Of a DNA stretch of 64,000 nucleotides, positions 25,001-39,047 are shown one piece after another. The position numbers were made by a program, and so were the translations under genes. Each line of letters opens with the position of its first letter. Within the stretch, counting starts at the first letter, position 1. Under the pieces are notes generated by a model. The model was not told the origin of the DNA, searched no databases, and was given only the letters and a program-made list of their open reading frames with translations. Source of the stretch: Brugia malayi (lineage: Eukaryota > Nematoda > Chromadorea > Rhabditida > Onchocercidae); assembly GCF_000002995.4 (NCBI RefSeq), contig NW_025062478.1:12520001-12584000 (forward strand). Reading direction: 5' to 3'.

Positions 25001-27202
25001 TCTTGTTTATTTCTTGGTTAAAGAATACTATGTTGACATTTTGATCACTGTTTTATTTGTCGGTGCTTACACACAAAAATGATTAACCCATTCACAGACA
25101 AGGTATAGTAGTGGTAAAAAGTTTACTTTCAAAAAAAAAAAAAAGAAATTGAAAACAAATATGTATGCAAATTTCTTACCGTTATTACTTGATATTTCAT
25201 CTATTGAAACACCTTCTGTTACAAGTTGTTTTGATTTAAGATATGCCTTATTGAACGTCTCGTAATTTTGTTGCTCCAATTTTTGAGGATGAAGCATTCT
25301 TTCTAAAACAATAACGAATAATTAAAAAACAATTTTCTCACAAAAAAAAAAAAAGCATGTCAAGTTGCAAAATGCTTCTTTTTTAAAAGAAATCATTTAC
25401 ACTTTAAATGAGCAACTTTCACATTTCTAAAAAAGAAAAAAGCTCCCAGAAATTATGAAAAAGATATTTGGAGAAAAAAAGATGCAGAATGCAATAATGA
25501 TAAATCGTTAAATTTACAAGGACTGAAAACGCTCTTTGCGTAGAAATCAAAGTTTTTTTTTTTCTTTTTTGCCAGAAATACAAATTATGATTTATTCATT
25601 TCATTTTTATGCTGTTCAGTCTTTACAAATCTATAATAATAATAATAAAATATTCATATCAAAATATTTCTTCATCAACCACACTACCAAATGATAGTAC
25701 ATTTGACATTAATGAATCAAGCTGACTTTTCAATAACACCTCACGCCTTAAAAAATTTTTTTATCTTCTTAATCTTTGAACACTTTATCCACTTGAGTAA
25801 TTTTTCATTGAAATAAGTTTTTGAAAAGGAAAAGGGAAATATTAAATACTGCCAAATTAAAGAGTTATTAATAGGGCCGTAATTTGTGTAACTTGCATTA
25901 GAAGTGAAGTAATGTCCAATTTTGAATTGCACCTACCATTAGCTGTAAACAAGCATTGAAAATAATCGATAATAATGCAAGTACTTTTCAATTTAGATGG
26001 AAAGAGCAGCTATTCATGGTAACAGATATACTGCAACCGTTTTCCACGGTAATAAATGACACAAGTAACTTTTTTTCTTTCGTTCACAATATTTCAATAA
26101 GTTTCATTTAGGAAATTTTAAAAGATTTCTTATAAAAAACATTTCAAAATTTACCATCAAAGATAAATTTTTTGCTTCAATCCATTGATCATTTAATGGA
26201 TAGTTGATAAGCATAGAAGTGGAATTATGATAATAAAATATCATAAATTCAGTAAATTTTTTGAAGACTATAAATGTCATTACTTTAGCTGCAAGTAAAA
26301 ATCCTTATATAATTGTTATAATTTAATACATTTACTACATAATATACTCATCAGTCGGCTTACAATCCTTTTTTTTTTTTTCTTGGAACATTTAACCCTA
26401 CTTTTAACTTTTATTTTCAAGGAAAAAGATTGAGAAATAAGGCAGCTATACTTTACTTAACTTGCATTTTTTTTTTCAAATTATATAATAGCAAGTTTTT
26501 CAGATAATAAATAGTAAAAAAAAAAAAAAAAAAAAGAAACATGACGTTGTGAGTAGTGGAAGTATCTAATGACAACAATACAAAAAACAAAATATATCCT
26601 CTTAGCTTCAATAAAATGCTTTAATGCTATATAAGTTTCCAAAAGATAAGTGATTATTAGATTTGCTTTATCAATAGCTTTTTGCATTTATCAATCATAA
26701 ATAAAAAATGAATTCTTCATTTATGATGGAATTTTGCGAATTTTTACTGATATGACAAAAAAAAAAAAAAAATGTAATCCTCCAACAGAATGAGTTATCC
26801 CATAAAGAAAATGGAATAATTCAAATTGGAAATTTCCTAATTACTCATTCACTGGAAATTTCTCAATTACCTATTATGTGCAGGTTATTTTGTACCTTAA
26901 ACTTACTTAACAATGCCAAGAACACGATAAAAACCAGAAATATAGACGGTATCACCAAGCGTAACAAAAATCGGAGATGTCGTACCGCTAATAACACGGC
27001 ACAGAAATGCACACTTTATGCTGCAAAGAATACAACAAAACCGAAAATGTAATATTTTACTAAGGATAAAGCAAATCTATAATACGAAATTAACTTAAAT
27101 ACAATGAAAAATATAAAGTAAATGTAAGAACTTACTTTCCATATTAGCATCAACAACATCAAATGCTTTTCGTTTTCCAAGATTTATGCTTTTATCATTC
27201 AT
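22080..27202 (-). CDS. SPAST: Spastin, microtubule-severing AAA ATPase
   Basis: Exons on the minus strand: 27202-27132 (or 27136), 27013-26907, 25302-25180, 24813-24637, 24367-24228, 23776-23531, 23360-23163, 23040-22799, 22323-22080; 515 residues. Spastin hexamers cut microtubules and shape ER and endosome membranes. Parts in order: a hydrophobic hairpin at about 25-59 ([20 protein letters not shown]), an MIT domain at about 66-155 for ESCRT-III binding, a linker, then the AAA module with GPPGNGKT (Walker A, 279-286), the pore loop [14 protein letters not shown] (Walker B), [19 protein letters not shown] and LRRFPKR (arginine fingers), then a C-terminal domain with GYSNSDL. Met at 25297, after the hairpin, would give a soluble form like the human short isoform. 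The border between the first exon and the hairpin exon is uncertain: only a weak GTTCTT donor with an AAAG acceptor keeps the frame. C. elegans spas-1 is the likely orthologue. Confidence 0.9.
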
Positions 27203-27216
27203 ATTTTCCAAAGCTG

Positions 27217-29126
27217 CTAAACAAATAAATCAAGCTAATTTAAAAAGACAAAAACAAAGTGAACTGTAATTAACCATCGAATAATTTAGCTCTGAGTAAT
27301 TTTGAGTAAATGAATAAATAATGTATTAAAATGACTCATCAAGTGTTAAATAATCAATATAACGTGACATAAAACGTGTTACGAATTTCTAAATCCACCG
27401 ATTAAGTCAAACTTCTAAACCAACCGGTTAGATCGAAGATAACAGGCAATTTCATTCATTTAAGAACTCGCAAAACGTTGCATCACGTTGCATAGAGTAT
27501 TTCTGCAACGTAATTTCCGGAAAGTGGAAATATACTTTGTCACTAACCGGTTTGCATACCTTTTTTCTCTCTCTCACTAGTACAACCTCTTCTTTCCATT
27601 CCGTTTATGATTAATTTCCAAATATCATAATGATATTTCCGGACAAAAACAAAAAACAGGAAAAAAAAAATTGTGCGTAGCGCTGAGACGCATAATATTT
27701 TGTTACTGCTGATTGATTCTCGAATTGATTTCTCATTTAATTTTTGCATTTATTGATTTTAATTTCCGGATTATTAAATATTGTATAAAATGCAAAGAAG
27801 AGACAATTAGATAATTCTCTTTATATTACAATGATAATGAAAATTAAAAATGAACAGAAATGATTAGTAATAGGAAGGCACGGAAGTAAATATTTTTAAT
27901 AGCACCACAATTATAATATGAGTGTTTTGTTTTGCTTTTTTTTTTTGCTTTCCACAACATGAATTTAAATTCAAATTAAATCTAAATCTGAATTTAAATC
28001 TTAACACAATAAACAAGTGTATATCAGCTAATTAATTAATTAGCCAGTAGATGTAGTCCTTACTTAATGATAATTACAAATAATTACAATCCAAATCATA
28101 ACATAAACCATTGTCAATTTTTGGCTGATATTATTGAAAATTCGAAAGCATTAAAAAAATTATAATAATAACTGCCATCCCTTTAACAAATAACATTACA
28201 AAATGAAATTACATTTCATCGACCAAAATATCATCACAAAAAGGCAAAAAATAAATGAATAAAATGACGATAAAATGAATATTAATAAAAGAAAAAGATT
28301 TTGTTGTTATTTTGTTTATCTTTGAAATTTTACACGACAAATAAAACAGTTATATGTTATTGCATACAATAATGTTTTTTATTACAAATACAACAAAATA
28401 ATGATTATTAAATGACTAGTTCATAGGCATAAATATATGAACTAAATATTAATATTCTATCATTAATTAAATTATTATACCGTCTACTTCCATCACTATT
28501 TTACTGTTACAATAACACAATAATAGCAATGATAGCAATGATAGCAATAGATTCAACGTTGCTATCAATTAGAATAAACGATATAGAAAATGATAAAATA
28601 TTCTTTATTATTATTATTACTATTATTGTCGTTAAATTATTTGTTGACATAATATGTTACTCATGCAATCGTATTATTTACAAAGTAAATAATAATAATA
28701 ATAAATAAATAAATAATAAGGCACGTAAAAATAGCAATAATTTGAGCTGCAACCATTTATACTTTTCCATCCAATTGATAACTTTGTCGAAACAAAAATA
28801 TAATTCTACTTATCAAAGCAAAATCATAATTTCTTCTTTTAAGAATGAAACGATAAATTTTGATTTTCAAAATGAAATCATAATTCCTACCCAATAAGAC
28901 ACAATTATACTTTGTTTTTCATAAAATATAATTCATAAATTTCTGATCAATAACCACCATTAAGGATGGAAAAATGAAAAATAAAGAAACAAAACAAAAC
29001 AAAAAAGACATGCAAAACGATGATGCATCTGTTAATTAATGCTTTTCCCATTATTGAGTTGTTACTATCAAAAAAATCTACAGAATGATAACAAATGATA
29101 ACGAATGATATAACTTGATACATCAC
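27217..29126. other. Intergenic region between spastin and the MIF4G gene
   Basis: Contains the presumed spastin promoter (27217 to about 27600) and the 3' flank of the MIF4G gene. The spastin side is less AT-rich and carries short repeats listed separately. A 27543-27749 open frame is not convincing. AAT/TTA triplet repeats lie around 28600-28710 and a TAGCAATGA triplicate near 28525-28550. Confidence 0.5.
27388..27554. promoter_or_regulatory. Cluster of short direct and inverted repeats upstream of spastin
   Basis: ACGTTGCA occurs at 27475-27482 and 27485-27492 and its inverse TGCAACGT at 27504-27511. AACCGGTTAG (27421-27430 approximately) is matched by its inverse CTAACCGGTT near 27543-27552. 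A 21-base imperfect direct repeat (TCTAAATCCACCGATTAAGTC type) lies at 27388 and 27414. All are within 400 bases upstream of the spastin ATG, so transcription-factor sites are plausible. No known motif is claimed. Confidence 0.35.
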
Positions 29127-30333
29127 TTATGAACTGGTATGTTGAAAGTAATATTCATTTGCTTCAGGTGGAAGTTTCCATCCGCTTGCTCCCAGTTCCA
29201 TTAATAAAAGTATCATTTTACGTGCCCATGGTTCTTGTACCTGTCCATACAACATAATTATATGAAATGCAAAATTACTGAATTAATATGAAGAATATTG
29301 ATTAAAAATTTATCTCTTATATAAATATCATCTGATCATAAATCATCATAAAATCATAAACCGTATAACAAGTGGATTACTTTCAATAATTATGTCAATT
29401 TGTTAAAAAAAAAAAATCTCAAATTAAACATTTTTAAAATTATTGTTCCTATTAATTATAATTTCCTGTGATAATTATAGAAAATTATATTAATGAATTG
29501 TGATAATTAATGAATTAAGAATTAAACAAGCATTATGATAATATATCAGTGAATAAAATCTAAAAATATACCTCAATAAAAGCATCTCGGATGAGATCCT
29601 TCAAGACCGCCAACTGTTCAGGACATTGTCGTTCAAGGTCATAGCCAACACTGAGCAAACAACCAATTAAACTTTCCAACTATAACAGCAAACACATTAA
29701 ATTATAAAATTAATTCTGCATGAAGTTTTTTTTTCAAATTTTACTTTTTCTTTTGATCGATTTCATTTACGATTATAATTAAACTTTTTTTAAATAATTT
29801 TAAAGGAAAAAATTTGATACAAACAACTAATTTACATCTAACACATATTTATCTAAATTATAACCTTTTGAAATTATATATTCCGTTTTTATTTTCCTAT
29901 AAACTTTTTCCATATGAAATAACATATTATTAATTATACATTTAAAAAGTAAATTTACTTTTCAGGCTTTTTTAGAATTTTTACCTCACTCTGAAATTTA
30001 AACCAACAATTTTCAACTTTATTTGCTCAAATTTCTACATTTAATTGTTACAAAATTGTATTTGCAAGAAGCAAACAAATTAAATAATAAAAATTGAAAA
30101 ATGGAAAATATTTTTATTTTGCAAAATTTCTCCAAATTTCTTCAATTTCTGCATTCGTTTATTGTTTCATTTTATTTTCGTCAACTTTTCCTCCAACTTT
30201 TTCCTCTCACATTCAGCATCATATTTGAATTGCTTTTTTTGATAAAAATCTTTCCAGATTAAAAAATTTGATTTTTTGATGAAATTTTTAGAAATGAAAT
30301 TCTAACTATTATAAAGTATTACAGAACAGTTTT

Positions 30334-30364
<31 letters not shown>

Positions 30365-31961
30365 GGAAAAAAAAAGGAAACACTTAAAAAAGACTGTTAT
30401 TAACCTCTTCAATTTTTAATGTGTCAAGAATAGGCGCTTTGAGCAAATAGCCAAAAATACGAAAAACAAGATCGACAAGTTCTCCTGCAATAACTATAAA
30501 TAAAATATTGAAGTGAACACGACTCGAATAAAAAAAAAGAATGACTTGGATTTTAATTAAATTTAATTTTAAACTTTCAGTTCTATGCATTGTAATTTGA
30601 AGCAAATGTAAAAAAAATGACATAATTCATCTAATTATCTAATTAAATGATATTGTATTATTTTAAGTTATAATTTCAATTTTTTCTTTGCATAAAATAT
30701 AATTTAAAATCTTTTCAATAAAGAAATAAAACTGATACATCAACAATTACATTAATGTTAGCTATTCAATAAGAAAAGTGTAATTTTTAACAAAAATAAA
30801 AGTTCTTCCATTTACAATAATTTATTTTAATAATTTCAAAAATTTTTATAGCTCAAACTAAAAACAATTACCTTTTCAATTTTCTCATTTAATTAATTTA
30901 CTTCTTCGAAATAAAAAAAAAAAAAAGAAGAAAGAATAACAATAGTATATGCACAATATTTGTAATTTATTTCATTTCCTTTTCCTTTTTCACCTAAATT
31001 TAATTTAAATTCTGAAAATAAATTTAGGTAAAATAAATAAAAAAAAAAATGAAAAACCTTCATAAATGTAGCCAACACTAGCATATAAATCGGAAACAAA
31101 ATTGAGGAAAGTAATCCAAACCCGAAAATGATCGATACGTAAACGATCCCTGCATTCAAAGTAGTGCATTAATGCAACTGTAATACCCTGAAAAAAATAT
31201 TTTAACAATGGTAATGGAAAATTCAATTTCATTTTATAATAAACAAATTATAATTTTGTAAGAAAAAAAAAAAAAAAACCAAGGAAGTACATACATTTCT
31301 AATATTATTTTAACAATTTTAAATTTTATGAGAAATAAAATTTATAAGATACTATTATTATTATCATTATTATTATCAAATACGAATATTTGTGTTTGAA
31401 TTCAAAAAGATTTGAATAAATTTAATTGATTGGATAAATAATAACAATCAGCCGAAATAAGAAAGAAAAAAAAAGAAACAAAATCGGAAATAATATTTTT
31501 GATATTTAAAATAAATTTTATTTATTTATTCCCTTATTTATTTATTTATTTATTCACTTATTTACTTATTTATTTATTCACTTATTTATTTATTTATTTA
31601 TTTATTTACTTATTTATTTATTTATTTATTTATTCACTTATTTATTTATTTATTCACTTATTTATTTATTTATTCACTTATTTATTTATTTACTTATTTA
31701 TTTATTTATTTATTCACTTATTCATTTATTTATTTATTCACTTATTTATTTATTTATTCACTTATTTATTTATTTACTTATTTATTTATTTATGTAACCT
31801 GATGAAAAACGTTTGCGGTATCAAAATTGAGGAGTTGTGCAGCGATACGTGCGACAGCTTTACCGGCCTGTCGATTTTCTTCAATAGAGAAATGTACGAG
31901 CATTTGTCCTACCGCACCACCTATTTCACCATCTTCAAAATTACCTTAAAAAAAAAAAGAG

Positions 31962-31992
<31 letters not shown>

Positions 31993-34900
31993 AAATAAAT
32001 AAACAAACAGAAGGGAAGAAAAATCAAAAGATTAAAACTTTTTGAAGTATTAATCGATAAAAATAATAATAGTAATAATAAACTTAAAATATATGTTAGC
32101 ATGAGCTAATTAATTAATTAATTAATTAATTAATTAAAATGAAGAGAATAAAAGAAAGTCAAATAGTATAAATTTAATATAAATACGAATTTTAATTCTT
32201 AAATTCTTCTAATACAATGGCATGGATAATTTATTCAATCACAACATTCACATTTCAAAATTTTACGGTCTCTCTTTTTCATACGTATCATTTATGCGTG
32301 TTTTCTATGACGTAAAGCAATTTATCTACTGTGTACTACACGTATATACGTTATATTCACGTATTTCATATTACTATTTTTGCCATTTTGTGATGTTTTT
32401 TAAAGAAAAAATTGAATTTAATATTTGTAAAATGGAATAATTAATGTGATAATATATCACATATTTATAATACTGAAATTGACAATACTTTAATTACATT
32501 TATTATTTACAAAATTAAAATGACAAAATTGAATAAAATAAATTACTAAGTATGAATATATCAAATCGAAAACTCCACTAATATTAAAATTCAAATTGCT
32601 TCGACAAATTTATTATTTGTCAAATAAAAAAAAAAAGGGAAATAAAGAAAGGGAATAATAGTATAAAAAGATATATTTTTTAAAAAAAAATATGACTAAA
32701 AAATATATCAAATTACTGACATTAAAAAATAATTAAATTTATATAGAAAAAATGATAATTAAATAAAAAATATCTTATTTTTATCTTATTTTTAATTAGA
32801 ACTACTAATTATGCAAAAAGTCTCAATTATACTTACTTATATGTTGATTTTAACTGATAAACGAATCATTTCTTTAAGAAACTAAAATTAAATCAAACTA
32901 ATGACTAAAGAGAGAGAAATAAAAGACAAAAAATTCTTACTTGTAATAAATTGTTCCACAAGAGTATTTTCTTTTGTTAAATTCAATTTTCTTAAGCCAA
33001 TCGTAAGTTCCTCAATTTCTTTTCCATTTAATTGTTTTTTCTTATTAGCATTTTGTTGTTGTTGTTGTTCTTTACAAATGATAATAGATTTACGTGATGA
33101 TATATTATTAAATCCATTATCAGGATTCCCTCCACCACCTCCTCCTCCTCCTCCCCCTCCTCCTCTCCCTCCTCCTTCTCCTCCTTCTGTTGCTGTTGTC
33201 ATTCCATGTTTCATATCACCACCACTGATACCAATTATACCCGATGATTCATCCATTCGAAGTAATGACGATGATGAATTTGTTGTGCCATTATTATTAT
33301 TATCACTATTATTATCGTTACTGTTATTATTATCATCATTATTATTATTATTGTTACTACCACTACCACTACCACTAGATTTTTTCAAATGTTGCTTAAT
33401 AGTAGCTCCTTCAGATTGATGATGTTGTTGTTGTTGGCGGTGGTGGTGGTGATGGTAATTATAATGATACTGTAATTGTTGTTGTTGTTGATGTTGATGT
33501 TGATGATGATGATGATGATGATGATTAGGAGGACTATTTTCACTTAGATGAAGATGTCGACTTGATGTTGAATTGGGTGATTTCGTTGATGCCTGCATAT
33601 TATAAATAACAATTAAAATGGAAAAAGATAATACAAAAATTATTGATTAGTTTTATTTTTCTCCTTTGTTTAATAAATTAATTTTAATAACTGTAATTTC
33701 TTAAGAATTATATAATTATGAGTTTTATAATTTTAATTTCATTATACAATTATAAAATAATTTAATTTCAGTCGTAAAACTTTGTGATAATCAAATAATA
33801 ATTTCATTTAAAAAATTCATTTTTATCCTTTCATTAAAAATGAGACAAAATTGTTATCAGTTGTATATATGTGGGAAGAAACAAAGATTAAACTGGTAAC
33901 AATAATAATGCGCGAAAAGGTGTATGATAACGGTGAACTTAGTGATAACTACAATGATAGTGATGCTAATGTTGATTATGGTGATAATGATAATAATATT
34001 GATCACAACGACAATGATAGTGATGCTAATGCTAATGATGACGATGATAAAGACAATGCAAATAGGTTAATAAATCATAACTTAACCGTCTATTTTTGAT
34101 TATCATATCAAAATTTTAAACTACATAATATTATCAAGCATTTACTGTTATCAGTTTCTTTTTTATCATACAATATTATCAACACTTTTTTTGGTCTCTA
34201 AGAAAAGTATGTATGTTAAATAAAATTCAAATATACTTAAGTGAAATATATTACTTAAGTGAGCTTATGATAATGAAGTAATATTCAGTCTCTTTATGTT
34301 AGCCCAAATTTAGAACAAGAAAAAATGTTTTCTCGGAGTGATTCAGAAAACTAATAAATTGGTAGAGAATTTCTCCTTTTTCTTTGAATTTTAGAAAAGA
34401 AATATGATTCATTGACTGATTTGAAAATTGCAATTCACTGATTGATATGAAAATGAACAATGATAGAAACATATGAAATATTTGTTCGATGATATTTGGA
34501 CTAATATGAATTTGGGAAATTATTTCATTACATGTATAATATGAAAAATTTCTTTAATCTTTTTTTTTAAATTAAATAGCAAAATTTAAAAGCAATTTTT
34601 AAAAATTTCAAATTAATTAAGCAAGAAAAAAAATGACAATAATAAAATGCTAAATGTCATATGAGAGAATAATATTTCATTTTGTAGAATGTATTAATTT
34701 CTTGCATATCTCATTCAAATCATTCACTGAATTCATTTTTTAAATTTTATTCTATCGTATAAATTCCAGCGATATTTCACAGCAATTATATTAAATTCAA
34801 ATTCATAGTTATCAGTTAATTGTGCTATTGATCGAAATATATTTTAGAATAATTTAAGCACTTATAAAATATTTAAAGCTTGTCAAATTGTTCCGATTAA

Positions 34901-35164
34901 AATAGCAGAAAGTGATTGATGATTATATTGAATAGAGGATGGATTAAATGACAAATATTTTGTTGAAAGTTTGGAAAAGTGCGAAAGTTTTTTCTTTTTT
35001 TCTTTTTTTTTTCAATTTTTTGTCATCAAATCAACATTTTAAAATAGAAACTTTGAGCATTAAAAAATTTTAAAAAAACAAATAATAGAAAATTTTGCAA
35101 ATGATATTGGCAATTGGAGAATGAATGATAAATGGAATAAAATGTATGTGTATGTATGTATGTA

Positions 35165-35202
<38 letters not shown>

Positions 35203-38200
35203 ATAAGTAAGGTGTTCAAACAAATATAAAGCGCAAATATTTCATTAGGATATTCCTGACTAAAGTAAAGTAAAGATAGTTTGAGGTGATAAAAGAATTG
35301 ATAAGCTACTGATACTCTTTTGAAATACAAATAATTTAACAATTGGCAAATTTTATGATGGCATATAAAAAGTGTTTTCTTTGCGGTGTAATTTCAAATT
35401 AAAACTTTTTTCTTAAATTTAGATTAACTTTTATAATTTACGTTAGAATTTAATTTTCTAAAATTTCAATGCTTTTATGATTTATTTATCAAATATGATA
35501 TGATTATAAATATTAGTTGGTTGTTAAACTTTAAATTATAAACTGATATGCACTGATAACAACTGAAATGATTCAAATCACTAATCGATAATACGTTTTT
35601 TTTTTTTTTTTTTCTTGATAATATATGACAAATTGTACAACGGAGCTAATGTAAATTGAATAAATACAAGATATCAGTTTTAAATTTTAATTTTTCTAAA
35701 ATGATTAATTCTACGGATGATTAATTATGTCTAATCTTATCTTCTGATTGCTTTTTTTTTGGTAAATTTGAAATTTTTAAAACTTAACATTTATATCAAA
35801 TTAGCCAAATATTACTAATAAACCACATTTTATAAAAGGTATGTTAATAAATAACTGAAAACATTAATGAATAAATGAATTAATAAATTTATAAATTGAA
35901 AAAAAAAAAGATAAAGAAGAATCATTGTGAATAATAATAGTAATAATAATAATAAGAGAAAAAAATTATAATTTTTTATTTTATTTATAATAAACCAAAA
36001 AAAAAAAAAATTATAATCAAAGAAAAAGATATTTAGTGATAAAAAAATTCAAATTATTTATGATTAATAAATAAATAATTGTTACATTTTTATAAACTAA
36101 TCGATAAAAGCTAATTAATTATAAAAGAAAGTAAAAAAAAAAAAAAAACTTCATAACTTATCACTACTGAATGATAACTTACCTGTGACGATGCTATCGA
36201 TTCACCACTTAAAGCGCTATCACTACGTTGTAGTGATATCACCGTTTGCGCTCCTCCTGTAATCGCTGTATCGTTTAAGAAATTATTGTTATCAGTACTT
36301 TTGCGCGTACATCCATTCAATGTATTCGCACATTTGCCTGATTCCATTGTATTATAATTATTATTTTCTGCAAAATATTGATTTAAATTGTAATAATAAT
36401 AAAATAATGATTATAGTTGTGCTTTTAAGTTATTATTATTATGATTATAGTTATGCTTTTTTAATTATTATTATGATTATAGTTATGCTTTTTTAATTAT
36501 TATTATGATTATAGTTATGCTCTTTTAATTATTATTATGATTATAGTTGTGCTTTTTTAATTATGATTGTAGTTATGCTTTTTAAATTATTATTATGATT
36601 ATAGTTATGCTTTTTTAATTATTATTATGATTATAGTTATGCTCTTTTAATTATTATTATGATTATAGTCATGCTTTTTTAATTATTATTATGATTATAG
36701 TTATGCTTTTTTAATTATTATTATGATTATAGTTATGCTCTTTTAATTATTATTATGATTATAGTTATGCTTTTTTAATTATTATTATGATTATAGTTAT
36801 GCTCTTTTAATTATTATTATGATTATAGTTATGCTTTTTTAATTATTATTATGATTATAGTTATGCTCTTTTGATTATTATTATGATTATAGTTATGCTT
36901 TTTTAATTATTATTATGATTATAGTTATGCTTTTTTAATTATTATTATGATTATAGTTATGCTCTTTTAATTATTATTATGATTATAGTTATGCTCTTTT
37001 AATTATTATTATGATTATAGTTATGCTCTTTTAATTATTATTATGATTATAGTTGTGCTCTTTTAATTATTATTATGATTATAATTAGTATAGTAAGATA
37101 ATTAATTATGCAATATTTTGTTAAATAAATGATAATATTTCATTTTTTATCAAAAAAAGAATATATTATTCAGTAATATATTTACAACAATGCTAACAAA
37201 TTGTTGAATAGAATTAGTGGAAGAAATTATTGACTTAATTTATTATCTTTTCTCTTTTCATTTCGTTTCTTTTCTTTTTTACAAAGATTTTTTCTTTTTT
37301 GTTTCACTCTCTCACCCTCTCTCTCTCTCTCTGTTTCTCTTTTCTCTTTAGTAACAAAAATTTTGTTTCATTTATTTAAATTTAACAAATAATATATCAC
37401 TGATTGTTAACTTATTTATCAAATGAAATATTAAAGTATTAATGATTTTTTGAAATTTTGCTACAAAATAGTTATTTGAAAGAATGCAATAATTGATTAA
37501 CTAATTCATTTAATTTATAATTAATAATTGAGAATAGTGATAACGATAAATATACTGATAACAATGATTAGATAACTAGTAATAGTGGTCGAAACAAAAT
37601 ACATTTTTGAATAATTTTTTTTTATGATATCATCGATGATGCAACTTTTCCAAATAACTTTTCTTTTTTTTTTTTATGAAATACTAAAAAAAAAAAAAAA
37701 AAAAAAAGGAGAGAATATTCAGTACAAAATATAAGTAACAATATTAGTAAGTATAAATGAATTATAAGTAAATATTAATATGATTATAAAAAACAATGAA
37801 ATAATCAAAGTTATTTGATTATCGTTCCAGAAAAAAAAAAAAAGGTTTAATTTTCGATGAGAATTAATTTCAGCAATGAATGCTACAAATTTGTTGATCA
37901 AACTTTATTTTCTTTTCTTATGTAAAGTCAGAAATTAAAATAATTAAATTTAAAGATGAAAATTTACATACCCTCAGTCTGCTTTTTAACAGTTTCTTTT
38001 TTTAACTGCTTTGCACCGGCAGTTTGATTCGGTTTCGTATTCGCTGAATTTTCGTCATTACCTCTGAGTCCTACAAGTGTAATTAATTATTACATTTCTA
38101 ATTGGTATTGTTTTGAAATAAAAATTTTAATAATAAAAATTTTAATAATAAAAATAAAAATTTTAGTTTTTATTAATTTTATCGGAGAATTTCACCAGAA

Positions 38201-38996
38201 TTAACCATTATTTTTTATTCACTTCTCATTAATTTCCTATTGCTGAATTAAAAAAAAAAAAGAAAAGAAAAGAAAGAAACAATGCGTAAGTACTCATCGG
38301 AAATTAAATTTAATTACTTTATTTGTTATATCTTAATGACTTCGAGCATAAATATTTCAATAGCTATCCTTAATTTTTAATCAAATGTTTGAAAATTTTT
38401 AGAGTAATGAATGTTTCAACAATCCTCAAAAAAAAAAAAAAATTATAAATAATTATTCATAGTTAGAATTTGATTTCAAATATCTCATCATTCCTGTAAT
38501 TCTCAAATGCTATTGATTTGTGTAAACATTATTATTATTATTATTATTATTACTATTATTATTAGTATTACTATTATTATTATTATTATTGTTATTATTA
38601 TTATTATTATTATTACTATTATTATCAATTTTTCCTTTTTATCTTCAATTTTACTTATATTTTTACAAAATTATTTATCCATTTAAAGACTATTTCTAAT
38701 TTTTTGTTATCACTCCGCTAATTATTGATATCATAAAGATAAATCGTCACTATGCATAGAAATATGAAATTGAAATAATGAATATTTAAATAATTGATGT
38801 GTTAAATTTATAAATACAAATATTTAAATAATTTCAAAAAAATTTTTTGTTTTCTTTTTTCTTTTTTTTTTTTGTTAATTATTTGGAATATTTGATATTC
38901 AAAGTATTTACGAACTACTGAATGGTAAACAAATATAAGAACATTTAAATTCCTCAAATAACGGTCCAAATGTATGTTTGTGTATGTATGTATGTA

Positions 38997-39047
<51 letters not shown>

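Noticed and set aside
31499..32002. A 167-codon plus-strand open frame
   Set aside because: Most of it is the TTTA array (Leu/Phe/Tyr repeats); its end overlaps a solid MIF4G exon on the other strand.
32901..33419. A 172-codon plus-strand open frame with Pro and Leu runs
   Set aside because: It is antisense to the 652-base MIF4G exon, which has matching phases on both sides.
33851..34099. An 82-codon Asp/Asn-rich open frame
   Set aside because: It lies within a MIF4G intron and is a degenerate GAT/AAT triplet repeat.
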